Of a stretch of DNA of 64,000 nucleotides, positions 7,907-17,759 are shown piece after piece. Source of the DNA: Streptomyces klenkii. GTDB lineage: Bacteria; Actinomycetota; Actinomycetes; Streptomycetales; Streptomycetaceae. The translations under genes and the position numbers were made by a program. Each line of letters begins with the position of its first letter. The first letter of the stretch is position 1. The stretch lies in NCBI RefSeq assembly GCF_003626645.1, contig NZ_RBAM01000008.1, positions 248,001-312,000 on the forward strand, read 5' to 3'. The notes below the pieces were generated by a model, which was not told the DNA's origin, did not search any database, and saw nothing but the letters and a program-made list of their open reading frames with translations.

Positions 7907-9004
7907 ATGGTTTTTTCTGCTTCGTCGCCTGTGCCGCCCGACTCGCCGGTGCCGCCCGGCACTTCGCCGCCCGGCCCGCCCTCCGCATCCGGCTCATCCA
8001 GCTCATCCGCCTCCGACTCATCCGCACACGCGAGCCCGTCCACGCAAGCGGGCCCGTCCACACACGTAGGCGCGCCCGCGCACGAGCCGTCCGAGCTCCG
8101 CGCCGAGCTCGCCGCGCTCACCACCGAGGCATTCCGCCCCGACCTCGCGGAGATCGACCGGCTGCCCACCCTCGACATCGCCCGGATCATGAACGGCGAG
8201 GACGCGCACGTCCCCGCCGCCGTCGCCGCCCGGCTGCCCGAGATCGCCGCGGCCGTCGACGCGACCGCCGCCCGGATGGCCCGCGGCGGGCGCCTCGTCT
8301 ACGCGGGCGCGGGCACCGCCGGCCGCCTCGGAGTGCTCGACGCGAGCGAGTGCCCGCCGACCTTCAACACCGACCCTTCGCAGGTCACGGGCGTGATCGC
8401 GGGCGGCGCCGCGGCGCTCGTCACGGCCGTCGAAGGGGCCGAGGACAGCAAGGAGCTGGCCGCGGGCGACCTCGCCGCGCTCGGCGTCGGCCCGGCCGAC
8501 ACGGTCGTCGGCATCTCCGCCTCCGGCCGCACCCCGTACGCGATCGGGGCCGTCGAACACGCCCGCGCGGCCGGGGCGCTGACGATCGGGCTGGCCTGCA
8601 ACGCCGGTTCGGAGCTCGGCCGGGCCGCCGAGCACCCCATCGAGGTCGTCGTCGGTCCCGAACTCCTCACGGGCTCCACCCGGCTGAAGGCGGGCACCGC
8701 CCAGAAGCTCGTCCTCAACATGCTCTCGACGATCACCATGATCCGGCTCGGCAAGACGTACGGGAACCTGATGGTCGACGTGCGGGCCTCCAACGAGAAG
8801 CTGCGCGCCCGCTCCCGGCACATCGTCGCCCTGGCCACGGGAGCCTCCGAGCGGGAGATCGAAGAGGCCCTGACGGAGACCGGCGGCGAGGTGAAGAACG
8901 CGATCCTCGTGATCCTGGGCGGCGTCGGCGGACCCGCGGCCGCCCGTCTCCTGGACGAGGCGGGCGGTCACTTGCGGACGGCGCTCCGCACGGCGCGGGG
9001 ATAG
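7907..9004 (+). CDS. murQ: N-acetylmuramic acid 6-phosphate etherase
   Basis: MurQ cleaves the lactyl ether of MurNAc-6-phosphate to give GlcNAc-6-phosphate and D-lactate, feeding cell-wall sugar into the NagA route. The SIS domain shows GAGTAGRLGVLDASECPPTF (the family signature) and SASGRTPYA. It then has TRLKAGTAQKLVLNM and a C-terminal helical segment. The protein has 365 aa against the usual 300 or so. The excess is an N-terminal low-complexity Pro/Ser-rich stretch of about 60 residues, which may mean that the true start is internal. GGAAAG precedes the ATG used. The gene lies between murR and murP. Confidence 0.93.
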   Translation: MVFSASSPVPPDSPVPPGTSPPGPPSASGSSSSSASDSSAHASPSTQAGPSTHVGAPAHEPSELRAELAALTTEAFRPDLAEIDRLPTLDIARIMNGEDAHVPAAVAARLPEIAAAVDATAARMARGGRLVYAGAGTAGRLGVLDASECPPTFNTDPSQVTGVIAGGAAALVTAVEGAEDSKELAAGDLAALGVGPADTVVGISASGRTPYAIGAVEHARAAGALTIGLACNAGSELGRAAEHPIEVVVGPELLTGSTRLKAGTAQKLVLNMLSTITMIRLGKTYGNLMVDVRASNEKLRARSRHIVALATGASEREIEEALTETGGEVKNAILVILGGVGGPAAARLLDEAGGHLRTALRTARG

Positions 9005-9011
9005 CCGCGCC

Positions 9012-10610
9012 GTGCCCCCGGCCTCCCTCGCCGCGCTCCTCCTCCCCCTCCTCGGCGGCCCGGCGAACCTCACGTCCGTCACGAACTGCATGACGCGCCT
9101 GCGGGTCACCGTCCGGGACGCGTCGGCCGTCCGGCGCGAGGAGTTGCGGGCGCTGCCGGGGGTCCTGGGCGTGGTCGAGGACGGCACGGCCCTCCAGGTC
9201 GTGCTCGGTCCGGGCAGGGTGGCCAAGGTCGCGCCGGAACTCGCGCGGTACGCGGAGGGCGGGGAATCCGCGGAAGCACTGGAATCCCTGGAGCCCTTGG
9301 AACCCACGAGACCCCTGGAGCCCTTGGAGTCCCTGGAAGCGGGATCCGTAGAACCCGCAGAACCCGCAGAACCCGCAGAACCCGTCACCGCCGCGGCCCT
9401 CGCCTCGCGCGGCGCGGCGATCCGGGCGGAGCGCAAGGCCCGCAACGCGACCCCGGTGAAGCTGTTCCTGCGCCGCATCGCGCAGGTCTTCGTCCCGCTG
9501 ATCCCGGCCCTGATCGGCTGCGGCATCGTGGCGGGCCTGGCCGGCCTGCTCACCAACCTGCACCGGCTGCCCGCGCTCGCCACGGCCCTGGCCGCGTGCG
9601 CGTCGGGCTTCATGTCCCTGATCGCGGTCTTCGTCGGCTACAACACAGCCAAGGAGTTCGGCGGCACGCCCGTCCTCGGCGGCGCCGTCGCGGCGGTCAT
9701 CGTCTTCCCCGGCGTGGACCGGGTGACCGCGTTCGGCGAGCGGCTCGTCCCCGGCCAGGGCGGGGTCCTCGGCGCGCTGGCCGCGGCGCTGCTCGCCGCG
9801 CACGTCGAACGCCGGTGCCGGCGCCGGGTGCCGGAGGCCCTCGACGTCCTGGTCACCCCCACGGTGACGGTCCTGGTGGCCGGGCTGGTGACGCTGTACG
9901 GGCTGATGTATGCGGCCGGGGTGGTCGCCGCGGCCATCGGGCACTTCGCCGACCGGCTGCTGACCGGCGGCGGCGCGGCGGCGGGCTTCGTCCTGGGCGG
10001 GCTGTTCCTGCCCCTGGTGATGCTGGGCCTGCACCAGGCCCTCATCCCCATCCACACCACCCTCATCCAGCAGCAGGGCCACACGGTCCTCCTGCCGATC
10101 CTCGCGATGGCGGGCGCGGGCCAGGTGGGCGCGGCCCTCGCGGTCTACGCGCGGCTGCCGCGCAACGGCTCGGTGCGCAGGACGATCCGCTCCGCCCTGC
10201 CGGCCGGTCTCCTGGGCATCGGCGAGCCCCTGATCTACGGGGTCTCGCTCCCCCTGGGCCGCCCGTTCGTCACGGCGTGCGTGGGCGGGGCGTTCGGCGG
10301 GGGCTTCGTGGGGCTGCTGGCACAGCTGGGCGACAGGGTCGGCTCGACCGCGATCGGCCCGTCGGGCTGGGCCCTCTTCCCCCTGCTCCAGGGCAGCCAC
10401 GGCCTGGGCCGGGCGGCGGCCGTCTACGGGGCGGGGCTGCTGGTGGGCTACGCGGCGGGGTTCGTACTGACGTACGCGTTCGGCCTGAGCCGCGAGTCAC
10501 TGCGGGAGCTCAACGCGGCAACAGGCGCAGAGCCCACGCATACGCCCGAGGGCGGCACCCCCCTCGCAGGGGGCACCGCCCTCGGGTGCGTACAGCGTCA
10601 GGACAAGTGA
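9012..10610 (+). CDS. murP: PTS EIIBC component, MurNAc type
   Basis: This 532-aa phosphotransferase permease has an N-terminal IIB domain with the phospho-cysteine in TNCMTRLRV (about residue 27). A Glu/Pro/Leu repetitive linker (about 85-125) follows, then a IIC glucose-superfamily membrane domain with LHQALIPIHTTLIQQ and GIGEPLIYGVSLPLG. There is no IIA domain, as in E. coli MurP, so a separate Crr-type IIA must supply phosphate. The GTG start is 7 nt after murQ. Together with murR and murQ this is a complete MurNAc uptake and degradation operon. The 3' coding end forms a long hairpin shared with convergent groEL. Confidence 0.9.
   Translation: MPPASLAALLLPLLGGPANLTSVTNCMTRLRVTVRDASAVRREELRALPGVLGVVEDGTALQVVLGPGRVAKVAPELARYAEGGESAEALESLEPLEPTRPLEPLESLEAGSVEPAEPAEPAEPVTAAALASRGAAIRAERKARNATPVKLFLRRIAQVFVPLIPALIGCGIVAGLAGLLTNLHRLPALATALAACASGFMSLIAVFVGYNTAKEFGGTPVLGGAVAAVIVFPGVDRVTAFGERLVPGQGGVLGALAAALLAAHVERRCRRRVPEALDVLVTPTVTVLVAGLVTLYGLMYAAGVVAAAIGHFADRLLTGGGAAAGFVLGGLFLPLVMLGLHQALIPIHTTLIQQQGHTVLLPILAMAGAGQVGAALAVYARLPRNGSVRRTIRSALPAGLLGIGEPLIYGVSLPLGRPFVTACVGGAFGGGFVGLLAQLGDRVGSTAIGPSGWALFPLLQGSHGLGRAAAVYGAGLLVGYAAGFVLTYAFGLSRESLRELNAATGAEPTHTPEGGTPLAGGTALGCVQRQDK
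10545..10586. terminator. hairpin inside the murP 3' end, groEL terminator
   Basis: CCCGAGGGCGG (10545-10555) pairs with CCGCCCTCGGG (10576-10586), with an inner C5/G5 stem. It is coding for murP and lies about 35 nt downstream of the groEL stop on the other strand. Confidence 0.6.
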
Positions 10611-10621
10611 TCCGTGGCGGA

Positions 10622-12395
<1,774 letters not shown>

Positions 12396-12404
12396 GCCCA
12401 ATGA

Positions 12405-12431
12405 TTAGCACTCGACCACCCCGAGTGCAAG
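12405..12431 (-). promoter_or_regulatory. CIRCE operator 1 (HrcA), distal
   Basis: Read on the groEL strand: CTTGCACTC (7/9), a 9-nt spacer, then GAGTGCTAA (9/9). The strong arms of the two CIRCE copies face each other, so together they also form a perfect 9-bp inverted repeat. Confidence 0.8.
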
Positions 12432-12511
12432 CGGTTCACCCTGGAGGGGACACGAGGGACCCGGAAGAGCAAAAGAGAGCCGTACCCACACAGAGGTACC
12501 CGCACACGCGC

Positions 12512-12546
12512 GAGGGGTCCGCACCTCAATGAGGTGCGGACCCCTC
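12512..12546 (-). terminator. strong hairpin downstream of the cold-shock gene
   Basis: GAGGGGTCCGCACCTCA pairs perfectly with TGAGGTGCGGACCCCTC around a single central base, 35 bp before the csp stop. It separates csp transcription from the groEL promoter. Confidence 0.8.
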
Positions 12547-12581
12547 CGCAAACCGAGCGAGCCGGTGGTCGATGCGCCGCG

Positions 12582-12788
12582 TCAGACCTGCGACAGCTTC
12601 ACCATGTCCGCCTGCGGCCCCTTCTGGCCCTGCGAGATCTCGAACTCGACCCGCTGACCCTCCTCGAGGGTGCGGTAACCGTCCATCTGAATCGCGCTGT
12701 AGTGGACGAATACATCCGCACCACCGTCGACCGCGATGAAGCCGTAGCCCTTCTCCGCGTTGAACCACTTGACGGTGCCCTGAGCCAT
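12582..12788 (-). CDS. CspA-family cold-shock protein
   Basis: This 68-aa single OB-fold nucleic-acid chaperone carries KGYGFIAV (RNP1) and VFVHYSAI (RNP2) with the usual aromatic RNA-binding surface. Length and sequence are typical of the 7-kDa Streptomyces cold-shock proteins. GGGGAG lies 6 nt before ATG. A long leader of up to 340 nt precedes it and may carry cold-responsive structure. A very strong terminator follows. Confidence 0.97.
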   Translation of the reverse strand: MAQGTVKWFNAEKGYGFIAVDGGADVFVHYSAIQMDGYRTLEEGQRVEFEISQGQKGPQADMVKLSQV

Positions 12789-13130
12789 GCCTAACTCCCC
12801 TATTACTGGCCCTTGCGCAGGACCGCACTTCGCGGACCCGGGTCAGACCTCACCCCTGGCAGCCCAGTGGGTGTGCGCCGGAACGCGTCGACCGCGGCTG
12901 AATGTATCTGCACGGATGCCGTCTGCAACAGGTCACTCGGACGAGAATTCCGGGCATGGCCGATCGAGAGAAACGGCTGAACTCCGGGTATTTCAGGGCA
13001 AGTCGGGCCGGGAAAAACACAACCAACCCGGCATTTCGTGCACACACTTCGCGCACAACTTGACGGGTTCTCATATGCGTTCGGCACTGACGCCGGGCGG
13101 GGATCGCCTCAACTGTATCGCGCTCAACAG
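12789..13130 (-). other. long intergenic leader of the cold-shock gene
   Basis: About 340 bases hold no credible gene. Reading frames present lack ribosome sites and biased codons. The stretch probably carries the csp promoter and 5' leader. I could not define the boxes. Confidence 0.5.
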
Positions 13131-13171
13131 CCGGAATCGCCCCGTCCGTTTTACGGACGGGGCGATTCCGG
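13131..13171 (-). terminator. 19-bp hairpin after the MoaD/ThiS gene
   Basis: A perfect 19-bp stem (13131-13149 with 13153-13171) and TTT loop lies 40 bp beyond the carrier-protein stop. The stem reads CCGGAATCGCCCCGTCCGT on one arm. It is probably the terminator of the thrC-moaD unit. Confidence 0.8.
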
Positions 13172-13210
13172 GGGCGTCATGCGGCAATAACGGAAGAACC
13201 CTGTGAAACC

Positions 13211-13486
13211 TCAGCCGCCGGCGACGGCAGGGATGACGGAGACGGCGGAGCCGGCGGGGGTGGGGGTCTGGAGGCCCTGCTCGAAGCGGACGTCGTCGTC
13301 GTTGACGTACACGTTCACGAACCGGCGCAGCTTGCCGCTGTCGTCGAGCACGCGGGCGGCGACGCCGGTGTGGTCGGCCTCGAGGGACTGGATCACCTCG
13401 GAGAGGGTCGCGCCCTCGGCGGAGACCTCGGCCTTCCCGCCGGTGTAGGTGCGCAGGATGGTGGGGATGCGGACGGTGACGCTCAT
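13211..13486 (-). CDS. MoaD/ThiS-family sulfur-carrier protein
   Basis: This 91-aa ubiquitin-like protein ends in VAGG, the Gly-Gly terminus that is adenylated and thiocarboxylated in sulfur carriers. IPTILRTYTGG opens the beta-grasp fold and FVNVYVNDDDVR is the conserved central strand. It lies 97 bp downstream of threonine synthase on the same strand and shares its terminator. The related actinobacterial carrier CysO serves cysteine synthesis, which would fit the SAM-responsive leader upstream, but the partner enzyme is not in this window. Confidence 0.88.
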   Translation of the reverse strand: MSVTVRIPTILRTYTGGKAEVSAEGATLSEVIQSLEADHTGVAARVLDDSGKLRRFVNVYVNDDDVRFEQGLQTPTPAGSAVSVIPAVAGG

Positions 13487-13583
13487 GGGGAAGCTCCTTC
13501 GAAACAATGCGAAACAAGTTGTGGGCAGGCGGCAGGCGTTACCCGCGCGGCCGGAGGAGGGTGGGCGCAAGGGCCCGCAGGCG

Positions 13584-14867
13584 TCAGCCGGCGGCAAGGC
13601 CCGCGGCGCGGAACGCCTCCAGCGACGGCCGGATCGTCGCCGTCGGACCCGCCGCGACGGCGTCGAGCGTCTTCAGCCCGTCCCCGGTGTTCAGCACGAC
13701 CGTGGTCAGGGACGGATCGAGCACCCCGTCCTCGATGAGCTTCTTGGTGACTCCCACGGTCACCCCGCCCGCCGTCTCGGCGAAGATCCCCTCGGTCCGG
13801 GCGAGCAGCCGGATCGCGTCCACGATCTGCTCGTCGGTGACGTCCTCCACCGCCCCGCCCGTCCGCCGCGCGATGTCCAGCACGTACGGCCCGTCCGCCG
13901 GGTTGCCGATGGCCAGTGACTTGGCGATCGTGTCCGGCTTCACGGGCCGTACGACGTCGTGCCCGTCCTTGAAGGCGCGCGAGACCGGCGAGCACCCTTC
14001 CGCCTGCGCGCCGAAGATCCGGTACGGCCGGTCCTCGACCAGCCCGAGCGCGACGAGCTCCTTCAGCCCCTTGTCGATCTTCGTGAGCTGGGAGCCGGAG
14101 GCGATCGGCACCACGATCTGGTCCGGCAGCCGCCACCCGAGCTGCTCGCAGATCTCGTAGGCGAGGGTCTTGGAGCCCTCGCCGTAGTACGGCCGGAGGT
14201 TGACGTTGACGAAGCCCCAGCCCTCCCCCAGCGGATCGCCGATGAGCTCGCTGCAGAAGCGGTTGACGTCGTCGTACGTGCCTTCGATGCCGACGAGGTC
14301 GCCGCCGTAGACCGCGGCCATGACGACCTTCCCGGCCTCCAGGTCGTGCGGGATGAACACGCAGGACCGGAATCCGGCGCGGGCGGCCGCGGCCCCGACC
14401 GCTCCGGCGAGGTTGCCGGTGGAGGAGCACGACAGGGTCGTGAAGCCGAAGGCGCGGGCGGCCTCGACCGCGATCGCGACCACCCGGTCCTTGAAAGAGT
14501 GCGTCGGGTTGCCGGAGTCGTCCTTGACGTACAGGCCGCCGGTCACGCCCAGCTCGCGGGCGAGGTTGTCCGCCTTGACGAGCTTGGTGAAGCCGGGGTT
14601 GAGGCCGGGCTTGTCCGCCACGTCGGCGGGGACGGGCAGCAGCGGGGCGTAGCGCCAGATGTTTGCGGGGCCGGCCTCGATCCGCCGCCGCAGTGCCTCG
14701 GGGTCGCCGGCGGGCAGCTCGTAGGCGATTTCGAGGGGGCCGAAGCACAGGGCGCAGGCGAAAATGGGGCTGAGGGGGAAGCGCTCTCCGCACTCGCGGC
14801 AGGAGAGCGCCGCGGCGGGTCCGAGGTCCACAGAAGTGGTAGAGGGTTCAACAGACTGCACAGCCAT
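13584..14867 (-). CDS. thrC: threonine synthase
   Basis: This PLP enzyme converts O-phosphohomoserine to threonine. The 427-aa protein begins with a zinc-ribbon-like CRECG...CALC segment, then shows SGNPTHSFKDR, which holds the PLP lysine. LSCSSTGNLAGAVGA is the phosphate-binding loop and VVPIASGSQLTKIDKG comes later. This is the archaeal/actinobacterial thrC class. The ATG at 14867 is chosen because GAGGAGAAAGGG precedes it and a SAM-I riboswitch ends just upstream. High SAM would be expected to lower expression, balancing the methionine and threonine branches. Confidence 0.95.
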   Translation of the reverse strand: MAVQSVEPSTTSVDLGPAAALSCRECGERFPLSPIFACALCFGPLEIAYELPAGDPEALRRRIEAGPANIWRYAPLLPVPADVADKPGLNPGFTKLVKADNLARELGVTGGLYVKDDSGNPTHSFKDRVVAIAVEAARAFGFTTLSCSSTGNLAGAVGAAAARAGFRSCVFIPHDLEAGKVVMAAVYGGDLVGIEGTYDDVNRFCSELIGDPLGEGWGFVNVNLRPYYGEGSKTLAYEICEQLGWRLPDQIVVPIASGSQLTKIDKGLKELVALGLVEDRPYRIFGAQAEGCSPVSRAFKDGHDVVRPVKPDTIAKSLAIGNPADGPYVLDIARRTGGAVEDVTDEQIVDAIRLLARTEGIFAETAGGVTVGVTKKLIEDGVLDPSLTTVVLNTGDGLKTLDAVAAGPTATIRPSLEAFRAAGLAAG

Positions 14868-14886
14868 GGAGGCGAGGCCCTTTCTC

Positions 14887-15031
14887 CTCATCTTCCTCGC
14901 GGCGTACGTCGCCACGAGACGGAATTGGCACCTTCCCCGCCGGGAGCCTCGCATCGAACGATGTCGACGGAGACCGGCTGGAGGGTTGCCGGGGCTTCAA
15001 CGGGCCGTGTCCCTCTGCCCCTCTGGATGAG
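14887..15031 (-). promoter_or_regulatory. SAM-I (S-box) riboswitch upstream of thrC
   Basis: On the minus strand the leader shows the S-box landmarks in order: P1 5' arm CTCATC followed by CAGAGGGGCAGAGGGAC, the core CCCGTTGAAGCCCCGGCAACC, a variable arm, AAGGTGCCAATTCC, and a 3' arm GATGAG. P1 pairs over 14887-14892 and 15026-15031. The closing arm abuts the thrC ribosome site (GGAG), so control is probably translational. No terminator stem is evident. Confidence 0.88.
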
Positions 15032-15207
15032 CGGTATGGCGCTGGGCGGGGCCCAGGCGTTTGTGGCACGCGGTGACCCCGACATAGGACGGCGGTCCGC
15101 GTTGTTCAAGACTGTAACGGAAGCGATGGCCCGTTGAGAGGGCCGTCCGTAAGGCGAGATGCGTCACAGCGCATCGCGGCAGCGCATCACAACGAGGAGT
15201 CGTACAC

Positions 15208-16182
15208 GTGCTGGAAGAGGTGGAGCGCTGGCTGGCCGAGCGGTCCTGGTCGGCTGCTGATCGTCCGCTCGACGTGCTTCTGGCCACCAAACGGGAGTCC
15301 GGCACGACGGTGAGCGTCGTCCTGCCCGCGCTGAACGAAGAGCCGACGGTGGGCGAGATCGTGGCGGTGATCCGCCGCGAGCTGATGACGGACGCGGTGC
15401 CGCTGGTGGACGAGCTGGTGGTCGTCGACTCGGGCTCCACGGACCGTACGGCCGAGGTGGCCGCGGCGGCCGGGGCGCGCGTGGTGCACCGCGACGAGCT
15501 GCTGCCCGGCCTGCCCGCCGTGCCCGGCAAGGGCGAGGTCCTCTGGCGCTCGCTGCTCGCGACGACGGGCGACGTCGTGGCCTTCGTCGACGCCGACCTG
15601 CGCGAGTTCTCGGCGGATTTCGTGTCCGGGATCGTCGGCCCGCTGCTGACCGACCCGGGCGTGCAGTTCGTCAAGGCGATGTACGACCGCCCGCTGGGCC
15701 CGGAGTTCGGCGTCCCCGGTGCCGCACGGGCCGCGGGCCAGGGCGGCCGGGTCACCGAGCTCGTCGCCCGCCCCCTGCTGAACCTGCACTGGCCGCAGCT
15801 GGCCGGCTTCGTCCAGCCGCTGGGCGGCGAGTACGCGGCCCGCCGGTCGCTCCTCGAACGGCTGCCGTTCCCCGTCGGCTACGGCGTGGAACTGGGCCTT
15901 CTGGTGGACGCGCTGCACACGGTGGGGCTGGACGCGCTGGCCCAGGTGGACGTGGGCGTGCGCAAGCACCGCCACCAGGACGGGCAGGCGCTCGGCCGGA
16001 TGGCCGCCGCGATCTACCGCACCGCGCAGCTCCGGCTGGCCCGCGGGCACCTGGTGCGACCTGCGCTCACGCAGTTCGAGCGGACCGCGGAGGGCTTCGT
16101 TCCGCGGACGTACGCGGTGGACACCGAGGAGCGTCCGCCGATGGCCGGAATACCCGAGTACGCGAAGCGGCACGCCGCGTAA
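15208..16182 (+). CDS. gpgS: glucosyl-3-phosphoglycerate synthase (GT81-type)
   Basis: This 324-aa family-2/81 glycosyltransferase transfers glucose from NDP-glucose to 3-phosphoglycerate, the first step to glucosylglycerate. VSVVLPALNEEPTVGEIV is the nucleotide-binding start, VVDSGSTDRT and VAFVDADLRE (the DXD metal motif) follow, and GYGVELGLLVD lies in the acceptor domain. GTG follows GAGGAG. No phosphatase (gpgP) is adjacent; the next gene is a trehalose-phosphate synthase, 41 bp away. The neighbourhood is therefore compatible-solute synthesis. Confidence 0.9.
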   Translation: MLEEVERWLAERSWSAADRPLDVLLATKRESGTTVSVVLPALNEEPTVGEIVAVIRRELMTDAVPLVDELVVVDSGSTDRTAEVAAAAGARVVHRDELLPGLPAVPGKGEVLWRSLLATTGDVVAFVDADLREFSADFVSGIVGPLLTDPGVQFVKAMYDRPLGPEFGVPGAARAAGQGGRVTELVARPLLNLHWPQLAGFVQPLGGEYAARRSLLERLPFPVGYGVELGLLVDALHTVGLDALAQVDVGVRKHRHQDGQALGRMAAAIYRTAQLRLARGHLVRPALTQFERTAEGFVPRTYAVDTEERPPMAGIPEYAKRHAA

Positions 16183-16223
16183 GCGTACGTTTGAGCGGTT
16201 CACCCGAGGGCAAGGCTGGCCAC

Positions 16224-17714
16224 ATGGTCGCTGAGCACGTGCCCACCGCATCGATCGACGACGACAACGGCGCCGCCGCACCGATCGTGGTCGCCTCCAA
16301 CCGCGGCCCGGTCTCGTACCGGCGCGGCGCGGACGGCGGCCTCGTGGCCGGGCGGGGCGGCGGAGGCCTCGTCTCCGGGCTCAGCTCGATAGAGCGCGAG
16401 GCCAAAGCGGTGTGGGTGTGCGCGGCGCTCGGCGAGGGCGACCGCGAGGCGGCCCGCGCGGCCGGCCGGAGACTCGACCCGGAAGACACCGGCGGGCACC
16501 GCGTGCGGATGCTGGACATCCCGCCCGGCACGTTCGCCGCCGCGTACAACGGCATCGCCAATTCCGTGCTGTGGTTCGTGCACCACATGCTCTACCAGAC
16601 GCCTCTGGAGCCCGTCTTCGACAAGGCGTTCCGGGAGCAGTGGGCGGCCTACGAGGCGTACAACGCGGCCTTCGCCGACGCCGTCGCCGAGGAGGCCGCG
16701 CAGGGCGCCGCGGTGCTCGTGCAGGACTACCACCTGGCGCTCGTCCCGGGCCTGCTCCGGGCGCGCCGCCCCGACCTGCGCATCGGCCACTTCTCGCACA
16801 CCCCGTGGGCCCCGCCGGACTACTTCCGGATGCTGCCGGACGACGTGGCCGGGCAGCTGCTGCGCGGCGTGCTCGGCGGCGACCGGGCCGCGTTCCTGAC
16901 CTCGCGCTGGGCCGAGGCGTTCGCCGCGTGCTGCGCGGACGTCCTGGGCGCGGAGGTCGTCCGCGACGGCGAGGGGCGGGCGGCCGAGGTGCGGTGCGAG
17001 GGGCGGGTGACGCGGCTGGGCGTGCACGGTCTCGGCGCCGACGGGGACTTCCTGCGCGAGCGGGCGCACCGGGCGGACGTCGAGGAGCGCATGGCGGCGC
17101 TGAGGTCGCAGATCGGCGGGCCGGACCGCAGGACGATCGTGCGCGTGGACCGCACGGAGCTGTCGAAGAACATCGTGCGGGGGCTGCACGCGTACCGGCG
17201 GCTGCTGGAGGAGCACCCGCAGTGGCGGGGCAGGGTCGTGCACATCGCGTTCGCCTACCCGTCGCGGCAGGACCTCGCCGTCTACCGCGACTACACGGCC
17301 GAGGTGGAGCGGGTCGCCCGCGAGATCAACTCCGCGTTCGGCACGGAGGGCTGGGAGCCGGTCGCCCTGCACGTCAAGGACGACTTCGCGCGTTCCCTGG
17401 CCGCGTACCGGCTCGCGGACGTGGCCCTCGTGAACCCGATCCGCGACGGGATGAACCTGGTGGCCAAGGAGGTCCCGGTGGTCTCCGACCACGGGTGCGC
17501 GCTGGTGCTGTCGCGGGAGGCGGGCGCGGCGGCCGAGCTGGGCGACGAGGCGATCCTGGTGAATCCGTACGACGTGGAGGCCACGGCCCGCGCGCTGCAC
17601 TTCGCGCTGCTGATGGACCCCGGGGAGCGGGCGGAGCGCACGAAGCGGCTGGCCGCGGCGGCGACGGCGCTGCCGCCGGCGCGGTGGTTCACGGACCAGC
17701 TGCGGGCTCTGTAG
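16224..17714 (+). CDS. otsA: trehalose-6-phosphate synthase (GT20)
   Basis: This 496-aa family-20 glycosyltransferase makes trehalose-6-phosphate from an NDP-glucose and glucose-6-phosphate. ASNRGPVSYRR, VWVCAALGEGD, VLVQDYHLALVPGLLR, HTPWAPPDYFRMLP and NPIRDGMNLVAKE match the OtsA core. I chose ATG at 16224, preceded by GAGGGCAAGG, over an upstream TTG that adds 11 residues. It follows gpgS in the same orientation and is convergent with otsB, so the two trehalose steps sit end to end without sharing a transcript. Confidence 0.92.
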   Translation: MVAEHVPTASIDDDNGAAAPIVVASNRGPVSYRRGADGGLVAGRGGGGLVSGLSSIEREAKAVWVCAALGEGDREAARAAGRRLDPEDTGGHRVRMLDIPPGTFAAAYNGIANSVLWFVHHMLYQTPLEPVFDKAFREQWAAYEAYNAAFADAVAEEAAQGAAVLVQDYHLALVPGLLRARRPDLRIGHFSHTPWAPPDYFRMLPDDVAGQLLRGVLGGDRAAFLTSRWAEAFAACCADVLGAEVVRDGEGRAAEVRCEGRVTRLGVHGLGADGDFLRERAHRADVEERMAALRSQIGGPDRRTIVRVDRTELSKNIVRGLHAYRRLLEEHPQWRGRVVHIAFAYPSRQDLAVYRDYTAEVERVAREINSAFGTEGWEPVALHVKDDFARSLAAYRLADVALVNPIRDGMNLVAKEVPVVSDHGCALVLSREAGAAAELGDEAILVNPYDVEATARALHFALLMDPGERAERTKRLAAAATALPPARWFTDQLRAL

Positions 17715-17759
17715 CTTCGCGGCTCCCGCGCCGGGAAGCCGCGGATTACGGATTACGGA

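Noticed and set aside
12787-13206. 139-codon frame upstream of the cold-shock gene
   Set aside because: No ribosome site, weak codon bias and hairpin content; more likely leader and terminator sequence.
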